Assembly (NCBI RefSeq): GCF_027172205.1
Contig: NC_070603.1
Location: 37,024,501-37,088,500, forward strand
DNA length: 64,000 nucleotides
Source of the DNA: Podarcis raffonei
Taxonomy: Eukaryota; Chordata; Lepidosauria; Squamata; Lacertidae
Direction of reading: 5' to 3'
The notes under the pieces are model-generated. The model had not been told where the DNA came from. It saw only the letters and a list, made by a program, of their open reading frames with translations, and ran no database searches. The translations under genes and the position numbers were made by a program. The stretch's first letter is position 1. Every line of letters starts with the position of its first letter. Of the stretch, positions 1 through 13,000 are shown piece after piece.

Positions 1-1251
1 TTTTATTTTCTTTCCTTGCTTTTCTCCCTCTTATCACAAGCATCGCATCTACTCTGGCCTTTCATAAATCAGGAAAAAAAAATTTGATAGTATCTTTGCA
101 CTATATTTTTAACAACACTGTTAAACCAATCAGCTGCTTTGTAAAAATAAAATAAAAAATAGTGTCAATATCTATAGGCTACTATCTAAAGAGAATGGAT
201 CCACCCTCCAGCCTGAACTTAAAGGAAATTCAGCATCTTAACCTTCTGTTTTCTGGATCCTAAGAGATCAGGATTTTTCTTCCAGTGAGACTACAATGAT
301 TAATCCCAAACCAGTTCTATGGTCTTGTAGGAAAAAAGCAAGACAGGGGTGCAATCAGCTCCGGTCATGCAGACAGTTGATCTTTGTCCATGTCTCTATG
401 CCCTTGAGTTTTCTTGGATTTGCAGCTGACTTTGTTGTCAAGGGAGAATTTTCCATCACCTCCTGCTGATATGAAGGAGTTGGAAGGTAATCCCCTTTCC
501 ACAACAGAGAAGTGCAAGGGAGAAAGGGCCTCTGGAGAGAGAAACTTCAAAAACTTCTTGGGAATTGAAAAGGGTCCTATTCAGCTTTGAAGAATGCCAG
601 CATGGAGGTGGTCACCTAGCAACCTGGAGCAATGTGGCACAGCTTGGATTCCAGAGCCGGAGAAACAATGAGTCCTTGCGACCCTACTGAGAACTTAAAG
701 CCCCAGGATCGTCTCCCAGAGCAGAGACAGAGCACATCTAATGGGAAAGCATCTAATGAGAGAATAGGCTTCACCAAAGCGATGGCAAATGCATCAAGAC
801 ATGTTGCCAACACACACACACAGAGGAAAAAACAAGGGCTCTTCACTGATGTAAATCAAATGTTTAAGCTACTGTAGTAGAGACTGACTGGTGGAGAACT
901 GAAACCAGGAAGGAGTAAAACGGAAGAGAGAGTATAGTGGAAATGCTGTGTGAGACCCCTTCCAGCCAACACAGGTAGCAATGGCCAACCCGGCTCATTA
1001 TACTCACAGTGGATTCTCAGGGAATAATTAGCCCCATCAAAATGTTTTCAAGTAGTAATATCCTTTTTGTCTTTTGTTTTGTCCTGCAACCAACAAAACT
1101 GCATGTGCAGCAGAATGGATATTTGTTGTTGCAAGAACCAAGTCTTTAGTTGGCAAGGACCCGCTCTACCAAAATGATAATAGAAAATATGGCTCAGATC
1201 CATCTCAGCTTCCAAAATTTGCCATCAGCCAGGGCTCCCTTTTCATCTCGC
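1..1251 (-). other. Downstream flank / probable 3' UTR of ST6GALNAC1
   Basis: This stretch follows the ST6GALNAC1 stop. I see no other gene in it. The only AATAAA-type signal I noticed on the coding strand is at the extreme left edge (about position 2-7), so the 3' end of the transcript is not fixed. Short open frames here have no recognisable product. Confidence 0.4.
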
Positions 1252-1422
1252 TCAGGATCGCTGGTACAGCTTCATGATGCCCGAGTCGTGAAGTTTCTTC
1301 CATGTCCTCCGTTCCAAATCAAAGTCATGGTTGCTATAAAAGACTAAGCGATGCCATTTTTGGTCATAATAATGATCTGAATACTTTTGGTAGTCTTCGG
1401 TGATGTATCCGTAAGCACTTAC
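1252..1422 (-). CDS. ST6GALNAC1: ST6GALNAC1 terminal coding exon 9 (S motif end, motifs III and VS, stop)
   Basis: The acceptor GGCTTTCCACAG leads into [10 protein letters not shown], then [20 protein letters not shown] and [15 protein letters not shown] before a TGA stop. The HYYD and H-to-E (VS) motifs are intact. The protein stops a few residues short of the human C-terminus. Confidence 0.96.
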   Translation of the reverse strand, partial: VSAYGYITEDYQKYSDHYYDQKWHRLVFYSNHDFDLERRTWKKLHDSGIMKLYQRS

Positions 1423-1472
1423 CTGTGGAAAGCCAAGAGCCATAATTGGGGAGCTACAGGATAAAGGAGGGG

Positions 1473-1518
<46 letters not shown>

Positions 1519-1664
1519 CAGCCCACACAGAGATGTGCTGTGGAAGATCCATGGTGACTAGGGTCTCCTGCAAGGCTGCAAAATTATTAGCTCAAACCTT
1601 TTCTTCCCTTGCCCTTTCCTCAACCTAAAGCAATCTCCATCCAAAGTTGTTATTCGTCACTGAA

Positions 1665-1710
<46 letters not shown>

Positions 1711-3802
1711 AGCCTCTGTACTTCATCTGCCTCCCCCCCCTCCCCGCTAATAGAGCTAATAACAGCAAGGTTTTGGCAGGGCAAGATTTAGACTGAGGAG
1801 AAGTAAGGGAGAAAGGGGTTAAGCCTCACCACCCTCAGCTGATACAACCCTGTCCATTGACAGTATCCCTAACATCTCCAAGGTATGGGGAGGAATTAAA
1901 TGTCACACTAATGTGATTGTTCCATCAGCTTGCTAGAGAGAACAATCCCCACTTGCCTTGCTCCCGTGCCCCACACGTTGTCCCTGAGGTTCTCCAGACC
2001 ACCCCCAGCCAATTGGGAGGGGGCATGGAAGATGAAAAGGGGAGGAAGCCCCACATCGCAAGCAGCATTCCTTGTTGAGGGCTTCTGCTGATGGGAATTA
2101 TTAGTTGAATCCTGTCCCTTGCGTGTTTGCAGCCCTTGCAGCTCAGATTATCACCTCTGGGCACTTCTAGACCATCATTGGTTTTTGGGGGTGGGATTCA
2201 GCCACAGTCAAGTTCTGAAATGAATTTCTAGCTCTTGTGCAACAAACTCACTCCCCCACCCCGCAAACTAAACTTCTTTGTTGAATGCCAGATTGTATAA
2301 GCTCCCCGCAAACAAATCAGAACAAATGTTCAGCAAATAACCGGCATGATCTAACCTCCCTGTAAACTTTGTGCAAACAAATCAGGAGGAAGATTCAACA
2401 GACAGATTGTCTGGAAGCAACCTTTGGGGCGCCTTTGAGTTCTTCTTACCTGGTCACATAGGTGGAGTGCAGTTAGAAGGAGGAAGGCACCTGTGGTGGG
2501 TCTATAGATCCGCCAGTAGGACTTGTCTAGGCTTTTGGATCTTAGAAACCTGAAGTATGAGATATTATTATTATTATTATTATTAAATGTTTCTTTTTGT
2601 TGAGTTTTATAAAGGTAAATAAGCTAGTTGGAGATGCTTTGTGGGCACAGAGGGCTTGTCTTACATCCTTATTTGATTGTGGGAGCACATCCTGCAATTT
2701 CTGATGGCCACTTAGGCAGGTAAAACAAGTGGCATTTTTTAAAATTTAGCAATACAGTGGTACCTCGGGTTAAGTACTTAATTCGTTCCGGAGGTCCGTT
2801 CTTATCCTGAAACTGTTCTTAACCTGAAGCACCACTTTAGCTAATGGGGCCTCCTGCTGCCGCTGCGCTGCCGGAGCACAATTTCTGTTGTCATCCTGAA
2901 GCAAAGTTCTTAAGCTGAGGTACTATTTCTGGGTTAGCGGAGTCTGTAAGCTGAAGCGTATGTAACCCAAGGTACCACTGTAAAGCCAACCTAACAATGG
3001 ATGCTCCTCATTTGTAAAAGTTGCCATCTTCCCTTCGGTCAAGGGGCCCTGTGTTTCTAAGAACTGTGCAGAAGAAATCCAGTGGTATGTTTCTAGAAAA
3101 AGAGGTGCCGGAACTCACCATGAACGCCTCCCTTGTTCTCTTATAATAAATGGCAATGGCACCCACCTGAGAGGTGCCAGGACTCGGTACCAGTGAGTTC
3201 TGGCTGAAAAAAGTTCCGACTGTCAGTGGGTACAGCTTCTCTAACTACCATTGAAGGCAGTGGCATCTGTTCTTGTTCATAAATGATGACACCATCATGC
3301 CAGGACAAGGAGCCCTATCCGCTTATTGGACCTGACAAGCTTGTTTATTTGGACCCTGCTAGCCCAGAGCATCCCTTATCATTCAAGTTAACTTTACATA
3401 CCACATACCTGTTTTTCATGTATCTGAGAAAATCAGGATGAATGACAAAGTAGTTATCCAGGGTGAAATTGCTACCAAATTTATCCCGAGGGTATGGCCT
3501 GGGAACGGAAACAGAAAAAAACCTTTTAGGCCAAGCATGTGCCATTCAAGCAAGAACTAGTTTGGCCACTTCTCCTATGAGTTAGGTGATGTGGTAGACA
3601 GCCACCATTTTTCAGGGTGTGCCTAAGAACCGTATGGGAAATGAACTTTCAAATGATCTTTATTTCAGCTGTTTGAAACAAAGCAAAAGTGCTACCAAAA
3701 AAAGGAAAGGAGGCAAGGAGGACGTGGCTTTTAAAAGGGCAAGGGGGAGAAATGAAACGTCATCAAGGGATGGGGAAAGGATGTTGTGTTTACCACAGAA
3801 AT

Positions 3803-3846
<44 letters not shown>

Positions 3847-6800
3847 TTATTTATATCCCACCCTCCCCAGCTGGGCTCAGAGCGGCTAACAACAATAAAA
3901 GTAACACAGTTTACATAAAATCACAATCAATTAATTGAAATACATTCTAAAATCAATTCATTCTAAAATCAATTCAGAATCAAATTAATGGCAACCATTG
4001 GGCTTGAGTTCTATGAGCATTACCAAAGGAGGGGGGCAGACTGCGCCTTGGCCAAAGGCCTGGTGGAACAGTTCTGTCTTGCAGGCCCTGTGGAAAGATG
4101 TCAAGTCCTGCAGGGCCCTAGTCTCTTGTGACAGAGCGTTCCACCAGATCGGGGCCACAGCCATAAAAGCCCTGGCTCTGGTTGAGGCCAGCCTAACTTC
4201 CCTGTGGCCCGGGACCTCCAAGATGTTTTTATTTGAAGACTGTAAGTTCCTCTGTGGGACATACCAGGAGAGGCAGTCCTGTAGGTACAAGGGTCCTAGG
4301 CCGTATAGGGCTTTAAAGGTTTTAAAACCAGCACCTTAAACCTGATCCTGTACTCCACCAGGAGCCAGTGCAGCTGGTATAGCACCGGGTGAATGTGATC
4401 CCGCAGCAAGGACCCTGTAAGGAGTCTCGCCGTGGCATTCTGCACCTGCTGGAGTTTCTGGGTCAGTCTCAAGGGCAGCCCCATGTAGAATGAGGAGACC
4501 AAAGGCTCTCTTCTCACTGAGTTCAAATGCTGCTAAAGAAAAGCCCTGTGCTCATTCACAGTAGCATGGGACTCTTTGCTGACAATATTCCAGCCCGTCA
4601 GGTCTTCCTGGAGTGATCATGTGACATATGATGTCCTGGCTGTACCTGCAAGAGCACATACTACAATCTTTGGTGGGCATTCCCACATACACAGGAGTTC
4701 TGGTCGAAGAGTCACCAACTACAGTGGAACCTCGGTTGTCAAACGCTTTGGAAGTCAAACGTTTCGGCTTTCGAACACCGACAACCTGGAAGAGAATGCT
4801 TCCGTTTTCGAATGCGCCTCGGAAATTGAAAGGCTTCCGAGGCATGTTTCTCCATTTTTTCAATGGTTGTTGAACGTTTCGGAAGTTGAACGGTCTTCTG
4901 GAACAGATTATGTTTGACAACCAAGGTTCCACTGTACTTGTTAAAATAGCAGGAGAACCCCGTGCTTTAACTCTGGAATTGTTTTCACTATTCATGTTTG
5001 AAGAAGTCAACTGTAGTATTAAATAGAAGGCAGTGATACTTTATTTGTTGACTGCCACATGGAAATTTGAATGTACTTTAAATGAATGGTGTGGATCTGC
5101 CCATGGTCTTCTGCAAATGCAAACTAAAATGGCCAAACTCTTAAGGAACATTGTCCTGAAACGGACTGAAAAACAAAAAGGGGGAAATCTGCTTCTCTTA
5201 CCCATAGCCATCCAAAAATCCCTTCCTGACTCTCGTGTTCAGCAGAAGAGCTTTCAGCCATTCGTAATCTCTTGGCCCTTCCAGGAAATGAAGGTACTTG
5301 ATCTCCTAGGAAACAAGGCACACATACGCTGGTAGGGGTTGCAGCAGATGGAGCATAAGCGCTGCCAGAGCACAACTAATGAATGGGTAGGCACTCTGTG
5401 CTGGCCAAACAAAATCCAAATTCTGATCCAGACCTCATTCTGAATAATTTATGTAAATGAGGCACGGCCAACCTCAGTGGAACAAGAGAGGCAAAATGAC
5501 AGAAAATGGAAAGCTCTGCAAAATTTGGAGTGCCGATTTAAAAATCCAGAGACAACCCAGATTATTCAGGTTCAACATAAACTAGGTACTGTGTGGCTCT
5601 CCCAAGAAGTTCCACTGGCGGAGGAAGGGGTGCAGTGGGTGCGGTCTGCCCCGGGTGTCATCCCTGAGGGAGGTGACATTGCTGCGCCGCCCCCGGGACA
5701 CTCGCCCCCCCCGTGGCTAGCTCCCCCCACCCGGGTGAACAGCATGTGTGCCGCTCTGGGTGCCAGAGCAGCTAGCTCTACCTGTGCGGAGAACTGAGCT
5801 GGGCACTTTAGTGACTGGTCTGCTGTTCTGCAACATGAAACACACGCTGGGACTAGGGTTAAAGGCTCATCTATTGTCAAGCCTAATGTCAATAGATAGT
5901 AAGTGGTCACAGACTGAGGAACCAGTGCTTGGATTTTAATGTGGAGCTTGGAGGGTGGGCAATAAACCTTTCCCCCTTCACCATTTTTCTCATCTAAATG
6001 ACCCCTCTCTAAAAACCCCACTAGCTGTCCCACATGGGAGAAAACATCTAATATGCCATAATCTGCGTTACCTTTCCCATGGGGATCTTCTTGAATCCAC
6101 GATTTCCCAGAATTGAGACAGAAGACACTAAGGAGTAGGCTGTGAATCCGTAGAAGGACGTTCTGGTTCCCACGTCTTCCTCAAAATCTTTGACCACGGC
6201 CCCGCTCACCCTGGCCAAAAATGACCATATAACATTGTAAAGTTAGCCTTGTAGCAGCTTCTCATTACTGGATTTCACAATGTGCTGCTGGGGTGGGTGG
6301 TTTTCAATATTTGATACAAAATAAGTGGCTTGGGCAAGTTTCTAGATGAAGGGAGCTCCAAAGGTTAAAGATATCTAGGTGATTTCAGTTTTCTGTAAGC
6401 CAGAACAATGAAACTTAATCGGAACCATGATCTTTGCACATATGCACAAGGTTGGTGTATAATGGATAGCTGTTAGCATCCTGACATTTGGAGAAGACTC
6501 CAAATACCCTGGCATAGAATTTATATGTAGACACAAGCAATAAATTATACAGTATATAAGGTGTGGGAATCCCCCATAACTTTTAATTTTAAAAAAGGTT
6601 GTCAATGATGTTGGCTCCGAAGAGAGAGAGAGAGAGAGAGAGCGCGAGAGAGAGAGAGAGAGAAGGTCGTTTTGTGTGCATAATATTTGGTTTAGGACCA
6701 TCAGTTTCAGATTTTTCAGACTACCTGGAAAAGAAACAGCAGTGTTGGTGAATCGGCCCTGTCCCTAGGACCGCCTTCTCCTGTATGAAGCATCCCTCTC

Positions 6801-6929
6801 ATCACCATCAGAAGATTCCCTACCTTTAGATGCCCCAACTATCCCTACATTATACATTGAAAGCACTTACAAAGGACATTCTTTCACTCAAAGAATTCTT
6901 GATGGAAGTTCACCTCGCCACACACACGT

Positions 6930-7005
<76 letters not shown>

Positions 7006-10000
7006 TTTTGGCTTATAACGTTGGTTTTTAGTAGATGACCAAGGTGGCTTTGTGGTACTGTTGAAGGATTTCTCCCAGTCAATAATGACAGACATGGGTT
7101 CTTTCTGAGGAAGGACAGAATTTATTCACCTGCGCAGGGGCTGCAGTGGGATCTCTCCCAAAGGCTGAGCCCCTCCTTGTTCTCTGAGGCTTCCTTTTAT
7201 AGTGACCAGTAAACAATTTCTGCAGGATTACCCATACAGGCAAAAAAAGAGGAAGTTTACTCAAGCAGGCAAGAGGAACAGAACTTTTTTAGCTCCCCGT
7301 CCCCAATCCTGTCTGCCCCAAACTGCGAGCATGTGCAGGTTTAAAAATAGACACAGACATCAGTTAGCTCATTCCTTGTGACTGACTTTCTGTCATAGAT
7401 TGGCTTTACACAGCACTTTTCTGCCAATCTCCAGACTGTTGAGGGGAGAATCTCGATCCTTCAGTACTGAGAGGAGATGCCAGTTTTAATTCTGGCTTTA
7501 TCCTTCTGGCACTTTCATGGATTATGCTTTCGTTGACTTCTGATATACACAAACACACATATGCACACATAAATACGCGCACACACGTTACTGTTTTAAC
7601 AATGCTGTTAAGCTTCCTTAGACTGTTTTTGTTTACTTGTTTAGGAAGGGCTAAACATCTAAATAGATAGATAGGCAGAAGAAGAACACAGGAAAACAGC
7701 AGTTCCTCTTACCGGAAAACGTAATCATGGGAGTCAATCTCCTGGCCCATTTTGGAGTTGTTCAGTATCCCCCCATTCCCTACCACCGCACATCTGATAC
7801 ACCTGGAAGTCTGGCTGCTGTTGCGTGCAAAGAGAATTTGGTGGGACGGTTTAGGGGGAAGCATGGTGATGACTTGTTTTACTACTGAAAGACAAAAGAC
7901 ATCCTTATTCAGCATGAAGGGCAGGCAGTAAACACGCACAGCTCTGAACTGCTTGGGGCGTAGGATGGAAGTAAGGCACAGGAACAGAACAGAATCAGAG
8001 CACTTTAAAGTCTGCCAGCTTGTCTTAGGCTTGGCCTCTGAAGCGCTGCCATTTTCACTTTTGTAGACATCGCTTTGTAAGAAGTCCATACCTGCAGACA
8101 GTGGAGCAGCTGCTGAATTGTTGCTATCTGTACACAGGGAGGGCGTGTCTAGTGCACATTTAGATTCCTTGCTCTTCCCCACCCCATTGCAATGCCCACT
8201 ACACTCCTTTTCAAACAATAAAAAATCCTGCAATAGCACAAACTGTGCAGGCTCAGTTTACAAATGGAGGTTCACATAGCTTTCAAAATTCTGAAGCATC
8301 TCTGGTTTTGGTTTTTAAAAAATATTTACCGTAAGCTGCCTTGGGAATTATTAAAAAAATATATACATGGAAAGGTGGGCTATGAATTTTTAAACAAATA
8401 AGTGTTTGACCTTGACAAAGGAACACAGAGATACTTTATATGTGGTGCACATTTATTTTATCTCATGAAGCTCTAAAGTTTATAAAAGGACATTCTTCTG
8501 CAGCTTTTCCCAAACAAAGCATCCCTTATCTGGTTAACCTTTATCTCGACAGATAATGCATTATTTCATTAAGGGCTTAAGAGCATAAGAACGTAGGTTC
8601 AATGCACCTCAGACACACCCATGACTTTTGCCCAAGGTGGAGGCAGTCATACATGTAGCAGACACGTCAAAGATCCCATAGATAATGTAGTTGGTACAGA
8701 AGGAGACTCTTAATCTCAGGATTGTGGTTTCGAGCCCCACACTGGGCAAAAAAATTCCTGCATTGCAGGGGGCTGGACTAGATGACCCTCAGGATCCCTT
8801 CCAACTCTACTAGGCTATAATTCTTTGAAAGCACTGGGGAACCCCACACCTCCTGGGATTCTACCTTTATTTTTATTTTTTAAATTTAATACTCTTATAT
8901 ACTGCTTAATCATTATCATTTCTAAGCAGTGTACTTTTTTAAAAAAAACCATACAGAAAATGAAACAATAAAAATGTATCCTAAAACCAAACCCTAACTT
9001 TAAATGCCTGCTGGAACAGGAAAGTCATAAATCATGCGCCTGAAGTTCAGCAAGTACATACAGCATTGCTGAATCCACAATATTGTTGAGGGCACACAGC
9101 TCCTCCCTCCAAAGCAGGGGAGCCTCATCACTACCAGAATCCAGCTTAATGTAATGCAAAACAGATTCCATTCTATATAGCTGAGAAATAGTGTATGCCA
9201 AACCGAACTTTTTCAAGGTTTATTACCACAGTTGGGTAAAAGTTGGCATAAATTTTATCTAAAAGGAGATTCCTATTATGAGCTTTCTTCACCCTGGTCT
9301 TTATCTGGAATACTTCCTGAAAGACTTCCTGACCTTCTTAATACTTTTAAGCAAATATATTGGGTCAGATCCTGGGTTCTCCCACCCTCAGGAGGCAATT
9401 TCAGCAGGTGCCCTCTTACCTGTCAACCACCTGACACCCCTATGCCTGTCAGCTGACAGGCACTGACTTGGAGCTGGGATTGCCTGGCAAAGGAATTCCC
9501 CTGGCTTGATGTCAGTGTCTGTCAGCAGCTGGGTGCTAACTTAAAGCTCCACTTTCTTCTCTGCTTTCTGCTGGAGTCCCCCACAGGGAATCCAGAAGTG
9601 CAGGGGATCCCAGCTGGTTTGCTCTCTCTATGCTGTCATCACATATGACAGCAGGTGAGCATGACTTTTGGGAGGAAGCAGCCCTGTGGCCAAATTGGGA
9701 CCTGCGCCAGACCTAATTAGTTCTGCAGCCCAGAGGTCCTCCAGCCCTGCTGAAAAGCCCCTTCCACTGAAGGAGTCTCCTTTTATAACAGTGCTTTCCA
9801 AACTGGGGTTTCCAGCTGTTTATGACTACAATTCCCATCACCCTTGACCACTGGTCTGGCTCGCTAGGGATAATGGGAGTTGTAGTCTAACAGCAGCTGG
9901 AGACCCAATTTTGGGAAAACCCTGTTCTGCAGCCTTCTACTTTAAGGATGCATTTGCACTGATACTCAAGATGCTTATCACCACACTCATTTACCAAATG

Positions 10001-13000
10001 CGCAAGCGCACCTGGAGCGCATAGGCACCTTCTGCTAAGGGAGGCCAGACCCAAAGAGGACATGGAGGCGGAGGGAGTCTCCTGCATCTTTAAGAGCTCG
10101 GCACAAGAGGGAATTCCAGTTTGGTGTACTTACACTTCCCCTCCTCTACCCAAACATCGAAGATGCAGGAACCATGCTTCCTTTCGCATCTGGTCAATCA
10201 ATTTCTGCTAAGGCTACCTCAAGGCATTTTGGCACTTGAAGCGAAAAATCCAATAATGTCCTCTCTTGGTTCATCATCATCTAAATAACTGACAAGCTGC
10301 CACTGTCCTGAAAGTGGGAAATGCTTCTATTTGAGGATACTATCTACCTCGTAGAAGAGTTTTGGATTTGATATCCCACTTTATCACTACCCTAAGGAGT
10401 CTCAAAGCGGCTAACAATCTCCTTTCCCTTCCTCCCCCACAACAAACACTCTGTGAGGTGAGTGGGGCTGAGAGACTTCAGAGAAGTGTGACAGCCCAAG
10501 GTCACCCAGCAGCTGCATGTGGAGGAGTGGGGAAGCGAACCCGGTTCACCAGATTACGAGTCTACCGCTCTTAACCACTACAATTGGTGTTGTTTGCATC
10601 CACCTGTCTCAAGAGACAATGGAGTGTGCCTCCAGGGATGAAGTCTAACCACTGGAGAATCATAGCGCCTGCTGTGGCTGCAGAGACCGGTAACCCATAA
10701 CTGCTGCCTCCCATGTTGTTTTGCTGTGTCCTTTACAGTAAGCCTTACAGTAAATCTGAGTGAACAGGTTTCTGCAAAAGTCCTCACAATTCTCAAAATA
10801 GTGACTGTTCCTAGATCACGTGACAGGGGGACAGGGAGCAGGTTCTCATCTGGGGAATTTGAAAGAGGGTTGGTCTTCTCAATGAAAGACCTGTGAGCAC
10901 TTGTCCCAGAGAGAAGAACCCTTGACCCCCGGTTCTTTCTGTCATCCCCTTCAAAGAGTTACTCACATGAGTAATTCAGCTCCATGAAGCCATAGGGTGG
11001 GCCAAAATGGTCTAGACGCTCCCATTCGCTGTCACTGAAGTGAGTCTTGTCCATGAAAAGAGTGAGGTTGGGCAGGAAGAGATCCTTCAGCCAATCAGAC
11101 TTGGCAGCCTTGACCCGCAGAGAATCAGGGCAGCTCTCAAAATACACAAAAAAAGGGTGAATGAAGTCAGGAGGTGTTTATTTGAGAGACTATATTTAGA
11201 GAACCATATTAACTGACACTGATAACAGTAACCACATCCTGTTAGTTACGTTAGCAAAATCCTGTTGGACAGTCTCAGTCAAAGGGAGCTGCTATTATCT
11301 GAATGATTTTTGTGTACACACCATGCACTGAATGCAGGCACACATCCACACCCCGAATCTTGGGAACTGTAGCTCGGTGGGGGCTATACTACAACTCCCA
11401 GGATTATTGGGCAAGGGGGGAAATAAATATGTTGCAAATGGGTGGTGTGTACACAGTCAAAATGAGTTTTAGACCATCTCACTGGGCTGCTAAACCTGTC
11501 AGAGATTACAGATACAGGCTGATGTTACCGGTAAGTGGTCTTCTGTACTAAAAAAATACCCTTCCTTCGTATAGAAAACTAGACCAGAGAAGGAACCTTG
11601 ACTTTCTGTTCCCTTCTCATGTCAATTCTCTGTGCCCATGGATTTATTTATTTACCTTATTTTGTAGGAACAATAATCCAAGCCACCATAAGCAGTCTAA
11701 AGTGACACACCCCAATTTTCACCTCCGTGAAAAATAGATGCATTGCCTGTTGGGATTGCCAGTGCTAATTTCATGTCCCTGGCTGCTATTATCACACATT
11801 ATTTTTTAAAAATAAACTACATAGGGCCCAGTGGAAACATTTCAAATTTGGCCTTGGAGATCTGAGTTCCAGTCTCAGCTCTGCTCTGATAGAAGTCTGG
11901 ACGGGCCAGATCATCCGTTCAGTTCCCCATCTATCTCTCTTTGGGATCTTATGAGAGAACCAAGGCAAAGATAAAGAAACACTGCCCAATGCAGGGTGTT
12001 ATGTATGCATTAATTTATATTCCTCATCTCAAACCAGAACAGGTGTTTAAAACACTGTAGGAACCTAGGAGGAATCCCCATGCCAAAAAAGTTTACAGCC
12101 AAGATTAGAAGAGTGGGAAGAGAACAGGTGAGAATGTCACCTAGCAGAGTCAGCTTCTACTCTTTTGTTTGGTTACGCCCCAGACTATAGAGAACTGAAA
12201 TGGCCCAAGCCAGGTCTATACTTCTGTATTATTCTGTATGTGTAACAATGAAATGAAGGTATCTGTAGGACATTTAGGGCCAGGTCACGCTATATCAACT
12301 CACTGATGCTGGTGTTGAATTGTCCAGGAGATACTGGTCATCAAAGTCCCAATGGGGCTCAGATTTGAAGTCAGATGCTTTAAGCCTTTTCTTGGGGGTC
12401 GGTGCAGGAACTGGATGTGTGACTTGTTGAGCCCCTGGCCTAGGGATAGAGACGTTGTGATTTGTGACAACAGAATGAGAATCAACTAAACTCTGGTTCT
12501 TTTTAGCTACATCCATTTCTCTAGAAACTTTCCCCTTGGTGTGGCTTGCAGTGGGTCGTGGTGTGGCATTTTGATTGGATGCTGTTTTTGCACCTCTTTC
12601 CTCATCCAACTTTCGATTGGATGCTGGTGCTTCATATTTAGCCTCAGCTCGTTCATTTCCTTTGTGTTCCGACTTATTTTTCTCTTCCTTTGGACTGGAT
12701 GTTGATGTCACATGCTTCTCACTTTTTTTCTTATGCACGGTGGGGGTTGCACTCAGACCCCCAGCACGGTTTTGACCAGCTGCAGGTGTCGCAGTCTTGT
12801 GTTCAGCTTGATTCTCATTGGCTGTGGGCCTCAGTTTCTCCACAACTTGCTTTGGATTGGCTGCTATCACACCTCTCTCCCTGGCTTGCTTCTCAGTCGA
12901 TTCTGATGGGCTGGTGACCTCCACATGCTTCTCTCGGATGTCCATTATGTTGCCACCATTTGCCAATCTCTTAACAGCATCTTGCTCCAATGGGGAGCTT

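Noticed and set aside
7709-8239. 176-codon minus-strand frame read as one exon
   Set aside because: Only 7713-7884 matches ST6GALNAC1; the upstream part lies beyond a clear TTTCTTTCAG-type acceptor and is intron.
10345-10585. Possible functional tRNA gene on the minus strand
   Set aside because: The tRNA-like head is joined to a SINE body and LINE-like tail; no complete cloverleaf is supported. The same holds for the heads at 8675, 13824, 44886, 56324, 59419 and 63535.
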